Assembly: GCF_030813795.1 (NCBI RefSeq)
Contig: NZ_JAUSUX010000001.1
Location: forward strand, 62,001 to 126,000
Direction of reading: 5' to 3'
Length of the DNA: 64,000 nucleotides
Source of the DNA: Desulfofundulus luciae
GTDB taxonomy: Bacteria; Bacillota; Desulfotomaculia; Desulfotomaculales; Desulfovirgulaceae
Shown: positions 8,630 through 16,917 of the stretch, piece after piece
Layout of the letters: each line of letters opens with the position of its first letter
How positions within the stretch are numbered: the stretch's first letter is position 1
The notes under the pieces: model-generated
Databases searched by the model: none
The model's input: only the letters and a program-made list of their open reading frames with translations
Told to the model about the DNA's origin: nothing
Position numbers and translations under genes: made by a program

Positions 8630-9739
8630 ATGAGGGGAAGACCTCCTTTAAAGGACTATATTCAAATACCCAGGTGTCCTTTCTGCGGCATGAACATTGA
8701 ACGGCCTCAAGAGGTGGTGGCCACAGCAAACTCGCCCGGAGTGCCCGTGGGTTCCTGTACGTGCGGCGCGGTATATGCCTTTGACGTTTCGGGTCGGAAC
8801 CTGGGTTCCGCCTTCATAGAGGCACTGGTGTTTGCGTGCAACATGGACTGGGATATGGCCTGGGGGCTGCTTCCGGATAAAGACTACCGGGAAGAGATCG
8901 TCAAAAATTACGACCCGCAAAATCACCTGATCATTCCGGGAGGTTTTTTTGAAGGCAGGAAAATTGCCGGAGCCCTTTATTTCATCAGGCTGAACAGGGA
9001 TATGCTCGAGGTTACCCGCCGGAGTGTCACGAAGTTGCTGGACAGGCCCGCTATATCTCATGTGTCAGGGGAAAAGGCAGATTTTAATGAAGGGAAAAAA
9101 GTTTCCAAAAAAGAACTGGAGGCCTGGGTAAAGGAGTACCGGGTGGAAAGCGTGCTCCGGGCCGCCCGTCAGGACCACAAGATTCTCTGGCTGTTAAGGC
9201 GGTTGCTCTGTGCCGGTGACCCGCTCATCCGGATGCGGGCGGCGGATCTGATGGGCAAGGCGGCAAAAATAATTGTCCTGGCAAACCCCGGTATAGTATC
9301 CGAGCTTTTGAAAGCGCTGATAAATTCCCTGGCCGATACCGGTGCGTCGAGCTGGGCAACGCTCGATGCCGTGGGGGAAATTATGGGCAACTCTATAGAT
9401 ACATTTTCCGGTTACCTTCCCGCCTTACTGCCGCTTTTGCATGAGGACCATCTGCAGGCGGATGTCCTGAGGGCCCTGCACAGGATTGCCGCCGCAAACC
9501 CGGAACTGCTCAGGAAGTTTTCGTCCCTTTTTATCTCCTTCCTTGGCGACTCCAACCCGGAAGTGCGGGGTTATGCAGTCCTGATCCTCGGTGCCCTGGG
9601 GGAAACCGGCGCAAGGACGGAACTGGAATCATTGCGGGGGGACAACTCGGAAATAGCCCTGTACGAGAGCGGCCGGTTAATTAAAAAATCTGTTGGCAGG
9701 CTTGCGGAAGAAGCTTTAAGGGATATGAACCAGCTATAA
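8630..9739 (+). CDS. HEAT-repeat protein with N-terminal zinc-binding domain
   Basis: A 369-residue soluble protein. The N-terminus has CPFCGMN (about 19-23) and a second pair CTCG (about 45-48), which suggests a zinc ribbon. The C-terminal two thirds (about 165-365) are helical HEAT/Armadillo-like repeats, for example LIRMRAADLMGKAAK, VLRALHRIAAANPELL and SNPEVRGYAVLILGALGE. From memory, NCBI uses the label DVU0298 family for similar proteins of sulfate reducers; I could not verify this. The start ATG 8630 follows GCGGGGAG by 7 bases, while an in-frame ATG at 8585 lies inside the fmdB-like gene. No enzymatic motif is seen. Its place before dsrMK suggests a role in the sulfite-reduction apparatus. 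Confidence 0.7.
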   Translation: MRGRPPLKDYIQIPRCPFCGMNIERPQEVVATANSPGVPVGSCTCGAVYAFDVSGRNLGSAFIEALVFACNMDWDMAWGLLPDKDYREEIVKNYDPQNHLIIPGGFFEGRKIAGALYFIRLNRDMLEVTRRSVTKLLDRPAISHVSGEKADFNEGKKVSKKELEAWVKEYRVESVLRAARQDHKILWLLRRLLCAGDPLIRMRAADLMGKAAKIIVLANPGIVSELLKALINSLADTGASSWATLDAVGEIMGNSIDTFSGYLPALLPLLHEDHLQADVLRALHRIAAANPELLRKFSSLFISFLGDSNPEVRGYAVLILGALGETGARTELESLRGDNSEIALYESGRLIKKSVGRLAEEALRDMNQL

Positions 9740-9921
9740 GTAATTTTTTCTTGGAGCAGGAATCGCCAAAAGCCATGCCGAATAATCAATCGTGAAAGCT
9801 ATTTTTTTCTATATAAAAGGCTATTAAGTCACACCGGTAGAAAGGGAGGGGTTTAATGGCGGGTCATTAAATAAAGCAGATACGGGCTGTGGGGGAGAAG
9901 TAAAAGAGGAGGTGTCGATTT

Positions 9922-10728
9922 GTGACCTACTTTATTGCCCAAATACTGCCCTATATAACGGTTACCGTTTTTGTTCTCGGGGTTGTTTACCGCCTCTGGC
10001 GCTGGGCGGCATCGCGGATCGTGCACAACATTACCCTTTCGCCCTTTCCCCAGACCAAAACAGAGGTTGCAGGCATTTACCTGCGGGAAATCCTGCTTTT
10101 TCGTAACGTCTTCAACTTCGACCGCCCGCTGTGGGTAGGCGCCTGGCCCATGCATATAGCTTTGCTCAACGTGATTGGCGGTCACGTGGTGGGCTTTTAC
10201 TTCCTGGGCAAGCAGTTTGTTTACCTGGGGGCCTCTGAAGCCCTGAGCAAGTATTTATCCAACCTGCTGGGAACGGTTTTTGGAATAATCCTGCTGGCCG
10301 GGCTGCTGTACCTCTTGTACAGGCGGATTGCCATTGACAAGGTCAGGCAGGTGTCCAACCCGAGCGACTATCTCATGCTGCTTTTGCTCATTTCCATTGT
10401 ATCCATAGGCAACTTCATGCGCCTGGTTCCGGAATACGGCATGCACTACGAACCGGTGAAGGAGTATTTTACCACTCTTATCCTGTTCCAGCCGGCAGCG
10501 ATTCCCGAAGGTAATCCTTTCTTCATCGCCCACTTGTTGCTGGCCCAGATCCTGATTATGATCCTCCCCTTCAGCAAGCTGATGCACCTGTTTGGCATGT
10601 TCGGCATGCGCTGGATTGAAAACCGGGTCTATAAGGAGCCGGCACCCGGGTTGCCCAACGTAGACGTGGCCGCTGGCCGGGCCAGGGGAACCGGCCTTTC
10701 GTCCGCCGGCAGCACAGACGTGGCTTAG
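9922..10728 (+). CDS. dsrM: Sulfite reduction membrane subunit, cytochrome b type
   Basis: DsrM is the NarI-like di-haem cytochrome b that passes quinone electrons to DsrK. The protein is 268 residues, starting at GTG 9922 after AGAGGAGG. Five or six membrane helices are visible (about 4-22, 70-92, 115-133, 150-170, 195-215), with histidines in or near helices (WPMHIALLNVIGGHV, FIAHLLLAQ, SKLMHLFG) as haem ligand candidates. dsrK follows after 14 bases. Periplasmic dsrJ, dsrO and membrane dsrP are absent, as known for Gram-positive sulfate reducers, which use a minimal DsrMK complex. Confidence 0.95.
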   Translation: MTYFIAQILPYITVTVFVLGVVYRLWRWAASRIVHNITLSPFPQTKTEVAGIYLREILLFRNVFNFDRPLWVGAWPMHIALLNVIGGHVVGFYFLGKQFVYLGASEALSKYLSNLLGTVFGIILLAGLLYLLYRRIAIDKVRQVSNPSDYLMLLLLISIVSIGNFMRLVPEYGMHYEPVKEYFTTLILFQPAAIPEGNPFFIAHLLLAQILIMILPFSKLMHLFGMFGMRWIENRVYKEPAPGLPNVDVAAGRARGTGLSSAGSTDVA

Positions 10729-10742
10729 AGGGGGTGTAACAG

Positions 10743-12125
10743 TTGCCAGAGTACAAGGGTTTGAAAATGCCGGCAAAAGCCACAGCCGAGGAGATGCGCC
10801 AGATACACATCGAGCCGGTGCCCGATGATCAAAAGGTTGAAAAGGCCATCCAGTACCTGGACGAGATGCGCAAGAAGTTCCGTTCTTTCGTGCTGGCCAT
10901 GGAGTCGTGCGTGAAATGCGGCCTGTGTGCCGAGAACTGCCATACCTATCTGGGGACCAGGGATCCAAACAATATTCCCACCAACCGGGCGGAGCTGATC
11001 CGGAAAATATACCGGCGTTACTTTACCCTGGAAGGGCGCTGGTTCGGTAAACTGGTGGGGGCGGAGGACCTGAACCTGGACATCATCGAACAATGGTATT
11101 CTTACTTTTACCAGTGCAACGAGTGCCGGCGTTGTGCCCATGTCTGTCCCTTTGGCATCGATACCTGCGAGGTGACCATGATTGGACGCCAGATCCTCCA
11201 CTGGCTCGGCATTGTGCCCAAGCTTCACGCCAGTGTGGGGGCGGCCATGGAAAGGACGGGCAACCATACCGGCCTGACCAAGCCGGCCATTGTGGATACC
11301 CTGGAGTTTCTTTCCGAGGAAATTAAAGATGAGTTCGGCGTCGATGTGGAGTTCCCCGTGGATAAAGAGGGGGCAGACATCATGTACGTGCCTTCCTCCG
11401 CCGACTTCTTGCTCAACCCGTATACGTTGATGGGTGCGGGGATGTTCTTCACGTATATCGGCGCCAACTGGACCATACCCAGCACCATCACCGAGGCGGG
11501 TAATTTCGGCCTGCTTTTCGACCAGCAGCACACCATGCGGCACAACTTCACACGCCTTTTGCATGCAGCCCAGAAACTTGGCGTCAAGAAGATCGTCTGG
11601 GGCGAGTGCGGTCACGGCTGGCGGGCATGGAAGATGTACCTCCCGGGTATGGCCGATTTGCCCATCCGCTGGCCCATTACCCATATTCACGACGAAGTGG
11701 CCTACTACATTCGCACCAACCAGTTGAAGCTGGATCCCTACAAAATCGGCCGGCCGGTAACCCTTCACGACCCCTGCAACTACGTGCGGGCCTGCGGTCT
11801 GGCTGAAACAATGCGTACGGTGATCCGGGCATGTGTGGCCGATTTCCGGGAAATGTATCCGAACAAAGAAAACAACTTCTGCTGTGGCGGCGGTTCGGCC
11901 ATACTCTTCGATGACCCGGAAATGTACCAGCTGCGCATAAAATTCTCCGCGAAAAAGGCCGAACAGGTCCGGGCCACCGGGGTGGGCAGGGACGGGAACG
12001 GCATCCTGTGTGCTCCCTGTTCCATCTGCAAGGCCCAGCTATATCCAATGGTAGAAGAGCACGAGCTGGGGGTTGAGGTTAAAGGTTTAATCGACCTCGT
12101 GGGTATGGCGCTGGTCTGGAAGTAA
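10743..12125 (+). CDS. dsrK: Sulfite reduction complex iron-sulfur subunit
   Basis: DsrK is the HdrD-like cytoplasmic subunit that is thought to reduce the DsrC trisulfide. The protein is 460 residues, starting at TTG 10743 after GGGGGTG. Two [4Fe-4S] ferredoxin motifs (CVKCGLCAENC at 56-66 and CNECRRCAHVC at 125-135) are followed by two CCG-type regions: HDPCNYVRACG near 342-352, then FCCGGGS near 379-385 with CAPCSIC near 423-429. These bind the special catalytic [4Fe-4S] centre in HdrB/D-type proteins. It pairs with dsrM just upstream. Confidence 0.96.
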   Translation: MPEYKGLKMPAKATAEEMRQIHIEPVPDDQKVEKAIQYLDEMRKKFRSFVLAMESCVKCGLCAENCHTYLGTRDPNNIPTNRAELIRKIYRRYFTLEGRWFGKLVGAEDLNLDIIEQWYSYFYQCNECRRCAHVCPFGIDTCEVTMIGRQILHWLGIVPKLHASVGAAMERTGNHTGLTKPAIVDTLEFLSEEIKDEFGVDVEFPVDKEGADIMYVPSSADFLLNPYTLMGAGMFFTYIGANWTIPSTITEAGNFGLLFDQQHTMRHNFTRLLHAAQKLGVKKIVWGECGHGWRAWKMYLPGMADLPIRWPITHIHDEVAYYIRTNQLKLDPYKIGRPVTLHDPCNYVRACGLAETMRTVIRACVADFREMYPNKENNFCCGGGSAILFDDPEMYQLRIKFSAKKAEQVRATGVGRDGNGILCAPCSICKAQLYPMVEEHELGVEVKGLIDLVGMALVWK

Positions 12126-12154
12126 GCTGGAAAAAAACGAGTTTTCTTAAATCA

Positions 12155-12183
12155 TTGACTTGTTTATTGAGGAATGATATTCT
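12155..12183 (+). promoter_or_regulatory. Candidate dsrC promoter
   Basis: TTGACT (12155-12160) and TATTCT (12178-12183) are separated by 17 bp, about 155 bases before the dsrC start. The match is good for -35 and fair for -10. A separate dsrC promoter would fit the need for much DsrC protein. Confidence 0.45.
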
Positions 12184-12229
12184 TTTAAGGGGGTGGTCGA
12201 GCTTATCTAAGCTCCTCAGGCGCCCGGCG

Positions 12230-12260
12230 GGGTTATTAGTAAATGCGGGTTATTAGTAAA
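12230..12260 (+). repeat. 14-bp tandem direct repeat in the dsrC leader
   Basis: GGGTTATTAGTAAA occurs at 12230-12243 and again at 12247-12260, a 17-bp period, between the candidate promoter and dsrC. It could be a tandem regulator site or a leader RNA feature. No known regulator is assigned. Confidence 0.6.
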
Positions 12261-12337
12261 ACCGTATGATCTTTTTAGGGCCAGGGAAAAGTTAAATGTT
12301 AAGCACATATTGATAAACTAATGGAGGTGTTAACTGC

Positions 12338-12655
12338 ATGCCATCCATCAATGTAAATGGCGTGGAAATCGAGCAGGACGAGGACGGATTCATTGTCGAC
12401 CCGGGTCTTTGGAACGAGGACGTAGCCAAGGCGCTCGCTGCTCAAGAAGGTATCTCCGAGTTGACCGATGAGCACTGGAAGGTAGTCAACTACCTGCGCA
12501 ACTACTACCTGCAGTTCCAGATCGCCCCCATGATCCGCAAGCTCTGCAAAGAGACCGGTTTCAGCCTTAAGAAGATCTACGAGCTGTTCCCATCCGGTCC
12601 GGCTAAAGGTGCCTGTAAAGTGGCCGGGTTGCCGAAACCAACCGGTTGCGTATAA
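12338..12655 (+). CDS. dsrC: DsrC, sulfur-carrier substrate protein of DsrAB and DsrK
   Basis: DsrC receives sulfite-derived sulfur as a trisulfide between its two C-terminal cysteines and hands it to the membrane complex. The protein is 105 residues. Both diagnostic cysteines are present in the flexible C-terminal arm, C93 (GACKVAG) and the penultimate C104 (PTGCV), 11 residues apart. This marks a true DsrC rather than a TusE- or RspA-like relative that lacks one. The AATGGAGG ribosome site lies 9 bases before ATG 12338. It stands apart from dsrMK by 212 bases with its own likely promoter. Confidence 0.97.
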   Translation: MPSINVNGVEIEQDEDGFIVDPGLWNEDVAKALAAQEGISELTDEHWKVVNYLRNYYLQFQIAPMIRKLCKETGFSLKKIYELFPSGPAKGACKVAGLPKPTGCV

Positions 12656-12882
12656 TAGCGGCAATACCAAAAACTTGCGTTTGTTGTTGATTCATTTGAT
12701 GCGGTCGCCCGGCTTCAGGGCGACCAATGTATCTGCGAACTTCTTCCGGGGCACGGACTTAAGCATGAATGCCGGCAGGCGACGGTTTATCCGGCAGTTG
12801 TAGCTTATGGCTGTGCCCATTTCCTGGTACGGGGTGCTCTGCGTGAGGCATGGCATCAGTGCTATGAGGGATGTGAAACAAA

Positions 12883-14289
12883 ATGCGGCAACAAAATATA
12901 CCTCGCCTGGTGATTGGCGCACCCCGGGGTCGCTCTGGAAAAACCACGGTAACCATTGGCCTGCTGGCTGCCCTGGTCTATGCCTTAAAGCTGGTGGTGC
13001 AGCCCTTTAAAAAGGGACCGGACTTTATTGACCCCAGCTGGCTTAGTCGCGTAACCGGCCGGGCGTGCCGTAACCTGGATGGTTTTCTCATGTCCCGTGA
13101 AACAATCCGGTCTTCCTTTGTTCGCCATAGCCGTGATGCCGACGTGGCCGTGGTGGAAGGGGCCATGGGACTTTTTGACGGCGTGGACCTGGAGGGGAAC
13201 GGCAGCACCGCGGCTATAGCCAGGGCTATAGCCGCGCCGGTGATTCTGGTGGTGGACACCACCAGGATGACCCGCAGTGTGGCACCCCTGGTACAGGGAT
13301 TTATGCATTTCGAGCCCCAGGTAGCAATAGCCGGGGTAATCTTGAATCAAGTGGCCCGCCCACGCCACGAACAGATACTGCGCGGGGCCCTGGAAAAATA
13401 CTGTGGAGTTCCGGTTCTGGGCGTAATCCCCAAGGGTAAAAAGTTAATCATTCCCGACCGCCACCTGGGATTGATTCCCGCCGGGGAGCGGGACGAACTG
13501 CAGCAGGCCCTGGTGGAAATTGCCCGGGTGGCCCGGGAATGTTTGGACCTGGAGGGTATTTTAGCCGTTGCCCGCCAGGCCCCACCGCTGGAAGTTAATT
13601 CTGGTGAAACGGGAGTTGTCAGGGAAGTATCGCGCACCGGTGGTCCATTGATCGGCGTGTTTCGCGACCGGGCCTTCTCTTTCTATTACCCGGAAAACCT
13701 GGAGGCCCTGGAGGAGGCGGGGGCAAGGCTCATTTTTATCGACTCCCTGCAGGATCCGGCGTTGCCGGAAGTGGACGCCCTGTACATTGGGGGCGGATTT
13801 CCCGAGGTATTTGCCGGGCAGCTGGAGACAAATGAGGGTTTACGGAAAGACGTGTGCCGGGCCGTTGAAGCCGGCCTGCCGGTGTATGCGGAGTGTGGCG
13901 GGTTGATGTATCTGGGCCGCCGGCTGACCTGGCAGGGCCGCACCTACCAGATGTGCGGCGCTCTGCCCTTTGATGTCGTGATGGATGATAAGCCCTGCGG
14001 CCACGGGTATGAAGTGGTGGAAGTTAGCGGGGAAAATCCCTTTTTCCCCACCGGCAGCCTCATCCGGGGGCATGAATTTCACCACTCCCGCCTGGTGAAC
14101 ATAGATCCGGGGTTGCGCTATGCCTTCCGGGTGGTGCGGGGTTGCGGCATAGACGGGGAAAAAGACGGTCTTACCTATAAAGGTGTTCTGGCGGCCTACA
14201 ACCACATCCATGCCCTGGCCGTCCCCCAGTGGGCGGAAGCGCTGGTGAGCCGGGCGCGGCAGTGGCGCAGGACAACCAGTGCGACTTAA
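12883..14289 (+). CDS. dsrN: Cobyrinate a,c-diamide synthase-like amidotransferase, probable DsrN (sirohaem amidase)
   Basis: A 468-residue CobB/CbiA-type enzyme. The N-terminal dethiobiotin-synthetase-like ATPase domain has a P-loop (GAPRGRSGKTTVTIG, about 12-26). The C-terminal class I glutamine amidotransferase domain has the nucleophile cysteine in VYAECGGLMYLG (about 331-342) and a histidine-rich GHEFHHSRL near 402. In a dsr locus this family is known as DsrN, proposed to amidate sirohaem for DsrAB. Cobalamin synthesis remains an alternative since no cob genes are nearby. The 227 bases between dsrC and this gene contain only an 8-bp hairpin (GGTCGCCC/GGGCGACC at 12703-12725). Confidence 0.85.
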   Translation: MRQQNIPRLVIGAPRGRSGKTTVTIGLLAALVYALKLVVQPFKKGPDFIDPSWLSRVTGRACRNLDGFLMSRETIRSSFVRHSRDADVAVVEGAMGLFDGVDLEGNGSTAAIARAIAAPVILVVDTTRMTRSVAPLVQGFMHFEPQVAIAGVILNQVARPRHEQILRGALEKYCGVPVLGVIPKGKKLIIPDRHLGLIPAGERDELQQALVEIARVARECLDLEGILAVARQAPPLEVNSGETGVVREVSRTGGPLIGVFRDRAFSFYYPENLEALEEAGARLIFIDSLQDPALPEVDALYIGGGFPEVFAGQLETNEGLRKDVCRAVEAGLPVYAECGGLMYLGRRLTWQGRTYQMCGALPFDVVMDDKPCGHGYEVVEVSGENPFFPTGSLIRGHEFHHSRLVNIDPGLRYAFRVVRGCGIDGEKDGLTYKGVLAAYNHIHALAVPQWAEALVSRARQWRRTTSAT

Positions 14290-14323
14290 TAGAAAAAAGC
14301 GGGGATAAGGGAGAGGCGAAATG

Positions 14324-14359
14324 GCGCCGCAGAGGGTACTCTGCGGCGCAACGCTTTTT
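14324..14359 (+). terminator. Terminator at the end of the dsr island
   Basis: Perfect 11-bp stem GCGCCGCAGAG (14324-14334) and CTCTGCGGCGC (14339-14349) with a GGTA loop, followed by a T5 run at 14355-14359. Confidence 0.75.
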
Positions 14360-14419
14360 CTGGGCGGGCACCAATGGGCCGGAATAATCAGGAGAAAGTC
14401 TGTGATTAAATTTTCCCGA

Positions 14420-14449
14420 TCATGTTTTAATTAATTTCGGCTCATACTA
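14420..14449 (+). promoter_or_regulatory. Candidate sigma-G (forespore) promoter for sleB-ypeB
   Basis: CATACTA at 14443-14449 matches the sigma-G -10 consensus CATnHTA exactly. TCATG at 14420-14424, 18 bp upstream, matches the -35 consensus GHATR at four of five positions. The position 36 bases before sleB fits, and sleB-ypeB is a sigma-G operon in Bacillus subtilis. Confidence 0.55.
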
Positions 14450-14484
14450 AACTAACAATTTTACCAAAAAGGGGCTGGGGCAGG

Positions 14485-15204
14485 ATGACGCTGGCGCTCG
14501 TTTCCTTCCGCCGTTCCGCTTTATTATTGCTGGTCCTGGTTGTTCTGGCCACGGGGCTGGTAATGGCCGCCGGGCAATCGCCGGCCCAGGAGCGCGCCCT
14601 TTACTTGGGGCTGAGTGGGGATGATGTGATCAGGGTGCAGCAGCGCCTGCTGGACTGGGGGTTCTATGACGGGCCGGTGGACGGCTTCTACGGCAGCGAA
14701 ACCCAGCAGGCGGTGGTGGATTTTCAGTTGAACAACGGTCTCGTTCCCGACGGCGTGGTCGGTCCGGATACCTGGGCCGCCCTGGGCTTTCCCCCGGCGC
14801 CCGCGGCAGCACCACCCCCGGAACCAACGGCAGTCTCCCGGGGGGTGACCAACCGGGATGCGGTTTACCTGCTGGCCAGGGTTATTGAAGGGGAGGCGGC
14901 CGACGAGCCCTTTGAGGGTAAAGTGGCCGTGGGAGCGGTGATTTTGAACCGCACCAGGAGTGCGGCCTTTCCCCACAGCCTGGCGGGAGTCATCTTTCAG
15001 CCCCATGCCTTTGAATCGGTGAGCAACGGCCAGTACAACCGCCCGGTGAGCGAGGAGTCCCTGCGGGCAGCCATGCTGGCCATGAGCGGATGGGACCCGA
15101 CGGGGGGAAGTCTTTACTTCTGGAATCCGGCCAAACCGGTGAACCCGTGGATCTGGACCCGGAACATCGTCACCCAGATCGGCCGGCACGTTTTTGCCCG
15201 CTAA
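14485..15204 (+). CDS. sleB: Spore cortex-lytic enzyme SleB
   Basis: SleB is a lytic transglycosylase that degrades the muramic-delta-lactam cortex during germination. The 239-residue protein has an N-terminal signal sequence (about 1-33), a peptidoglycan-binding repeat domain (about 38-95, GDDVIRVQQRLLDWGFYDGP and AVVDFQ), a Pro/Ala linker, and the C-terminal hydrolase_2 domain (about 120-239) with the catalytic glutamate in ARVIEGEA and the conserved SLYFWNP. ypeB follows after 17 bases, the standard partner needed for SleB stability in spores. Confidence 0.95.
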   Translation: MTLALVSFRRSALLLLVLVVLATGLVMAAGQSPAQERALYLGLSGDDVIRVQQRLLDWGFYDGPVDGFYGSETQQAVVDFQLNNGLVPDGVVGPDTWAALGFPPAPAAAPPPEPTAVSRGVTNRDAVYLLARVIEGEAADEPFEGKVAVGAVILNRTRSAAFPHSLAGVIFQPHAFESVSNGQYNRPVSEESLRAAMLAMSGWDPTGGSLYFWNPAKPVNPWIWTRNIVTQIGRHVFAR

Positions 15205-15221
15205 AAGGAGGATCAGCGTTA

Positions 15222-16583
15222 ATGAATAAGAGGTTTATGCTGTTGCCTTTAGTGGCCGGGGTATTGCTGGTGGGTGCCCTGGGGTACTGGGGCTACCAGC
15301 AGTTCACCGTGCGCCAGCGCCTGGAAACGGCTTTAAATAACAAGTACTACCGGGCCCTCTATGACCTGACGGAAAACGTCCAGAACATGGAAGTGCTGCT
15401 TTCCAAGAGTTTGGTGGCCGGTACGCCGGAAGCACAAAGCACCCTTTTTATGGAGCTCTGGCAGCGGGCCACGGCGGCCCAGGCTGATTTAAACCAGTTG
15501 CCGGTAGCCGACGCCCTCACCGGACGTACGGCCAAGTTCCTCACCCAGGTGGGTGACTACGCCCATTCCCTGCTCCAGCAGGCGGCCAGGGGGGAGATTG
15601 GGTCCGACCGGCAATGGGAAACCCTGAACCGCCTTTACCGGCAGTCCGCCGATTTAAACCTGGCCCTGCACGACCTGGAAGGCCGCATTGCCGATGGGCG
15701 GCTTTACCTGAACGAACTGGTGCGGGAAGGCGGCCGCACCCTGGGCCGGGAGGGCCCGCGCCTGGCCAACTCTAACTTCCAGGCCATTGAGAAGTATATG
15801 GAGAATTTCCCCACCCTGATCTATGATGGCCCTTTCTCCGATCACCTGGAAAAACGAACGGCCCGGGGCCTCACCGGAAAGAACATTGACAGGGACGAGG
15901 CCCGCAGGCGGGCGCTGGAACTGGTAGAAGGCAAGGGCAACTACACGGTGGAGCGGGTGGGAGAAGCCCGGGGCAAAATCCCCTCTTACCTGGTGGAACT
16001 GCGCCCTCAAAACGGCAATGGGGGAGGCAACATCACCGTGGCCATTACCCGGCAGGGCGGCCACCTGAACTGGATGACCAACGGACGCCAGATTGGCCGC
16101 CCCACCTGGAGCATTGAAAAGGCCAGGCAAAAGGCCCGGGAATACCTGGCTTCCCTGGGCTTCAACAACATGGTGCCGGTGTATCATGAACAGCAGAACG
16201 GCGTTGCCGTGTTCAACTTTGCCGCCATCCAGGACCGGGTGGTCCTCTACCCGGATCAAATTAAGGTGACTGTGGCCCTGGACAACGGCCAGATTCTGGG
16301 TGTGGAGGCTTCGGGCTATTTGATGAACCACACCCGCCGCGAACTGCCCCGCCCCCGGATCAGCCCGCAAGAAGCCCGGAGAAAGCTCAACTCCCGGCTG
16401 AAGGAAGTTAAAGGAGGCAGGCTGGCCCTCATCCCCGTCGGCCCGGATAAGGAAAAGCTGACCTATGAGTTTCAGGCCCGGCTGGACAGGGATCTCTTCC
16501 TGGTCTACATCGATGCCATGGATGGCAGCGAAGCCCAGGTACTGCGGGTAGTGCGCAACCCGGAGGGCATTTTGACGCTGTAA
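15222..16583 (+). CDS. ypeB: Germination protein YpeB
   Basis: YpeB protects SleB and is required for its localisation in dormant spores. The protein is 453 residues, close to the Bacillus length. It has an N-terminal membrane anchor (about 6-25), a helical middle domain, and C-terminal PepSY-like repeats (for example DRDEARRRALELVEG and ISPQEARRKLNSRL). The start is ATG 15222, preceded by AAAGGAGG. The reading frame is open further upstream into sleB, but no ribosome site supports that. Co-transcription with sleB is near certain given the 17-base gap. Confidence 0.93.
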   Translation: MNKRFMLLPLVAGVLLVGALGYWGYQQFTVRQRLETALNNKYYRALYDLTENVQNMEVLLSKSLVAGTPEAQSTLFMELWQRATAAQADLNQLPVADALTGRTAKFLTQVGDYAHSLLQQAARGEIGSDRQWETLNRLYRQSADLNLALHDLEGRIADGRLYLNELVREGGRTLGREGPRLANSNFQAIEKYMENFPTLIYDGPFSDHLEKRTARGLTGKNIDRDEARRRALELVEGKGNYTVERVGEARGKIPSYLVELRPQNGNGGGNITVAITRQGGHLNWMTNGRQIGRPTWSIEKARQKAREYLASLGFNNMVPVYHEQQNGVAVFNFAAIQDRVVLYPDQIKVTVALDNGQILGVEASGYLMNHTRRELPRPRISPQEARRKLNSRLKEVKGGRLALIPVGPDKEKLTYEFQARLDRDLFLVYIDAMDGSEAQVLRVVRNPEGILTL

Positions 16584-16639
16584 ACCAATTACCTGTTGAC
16601 AGCGGGGCAACCACATGTTAGTATTTTACTTAAACTTGA

Positions 16640-16892
16640 TATGGCAGTAAGGGCCGTGAAGGGGAAGATGGGCGCGTTAACCATGCCAGCGAGCCGGGGA
16701 GGGTGCAAGCCCGGCTGGGGAAGTGCCCGTGCCGCCCCGGAGCCGGGGACCCAAAGGTGACCCCACCGAGTATGTCCTTTCCGGCAGCCCGCCGTTACCG
16801 GGCCCAGAGAGGGTCGCCTTTTTGTTGTGGGCGGCCAAATTGGGTGGTACCGCGAGACCGGGCTCTCGTCCCATTGGGGCGAGAGCCCTTTA
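16640..16892 (+). promoter_or_regulatory. T-box riboswitch leader with terminator/antiterminator
   Basis: The leader contains the stem I distal signature GCGAGCCGGGG...AAGCCCGGC (16690-16715) and the near-universal T-box sequence TGGGTGGTACCGCG (16841-16854). A terminator hairpin GGGCTCTCG/CGAGAGCCC (16860-16888) is followed by a short T-run. The antiterminator bulge TGGT would pair with a tRNA acceptor end of ACCA, so the tRNA should have discriminator A. The specifier codon is not certain: GTG, GCC or CCG are readings near 16723-16734. The leader ends 26 bases before the Lrp-type gene, so uncharged tRNA should induce the regulator and perhaps the aminotransferase. Confidence 0.9.
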
Positions 16893-16917
16893 ACTTTGAA
16901 AGACAAGGGGTGAAGAG

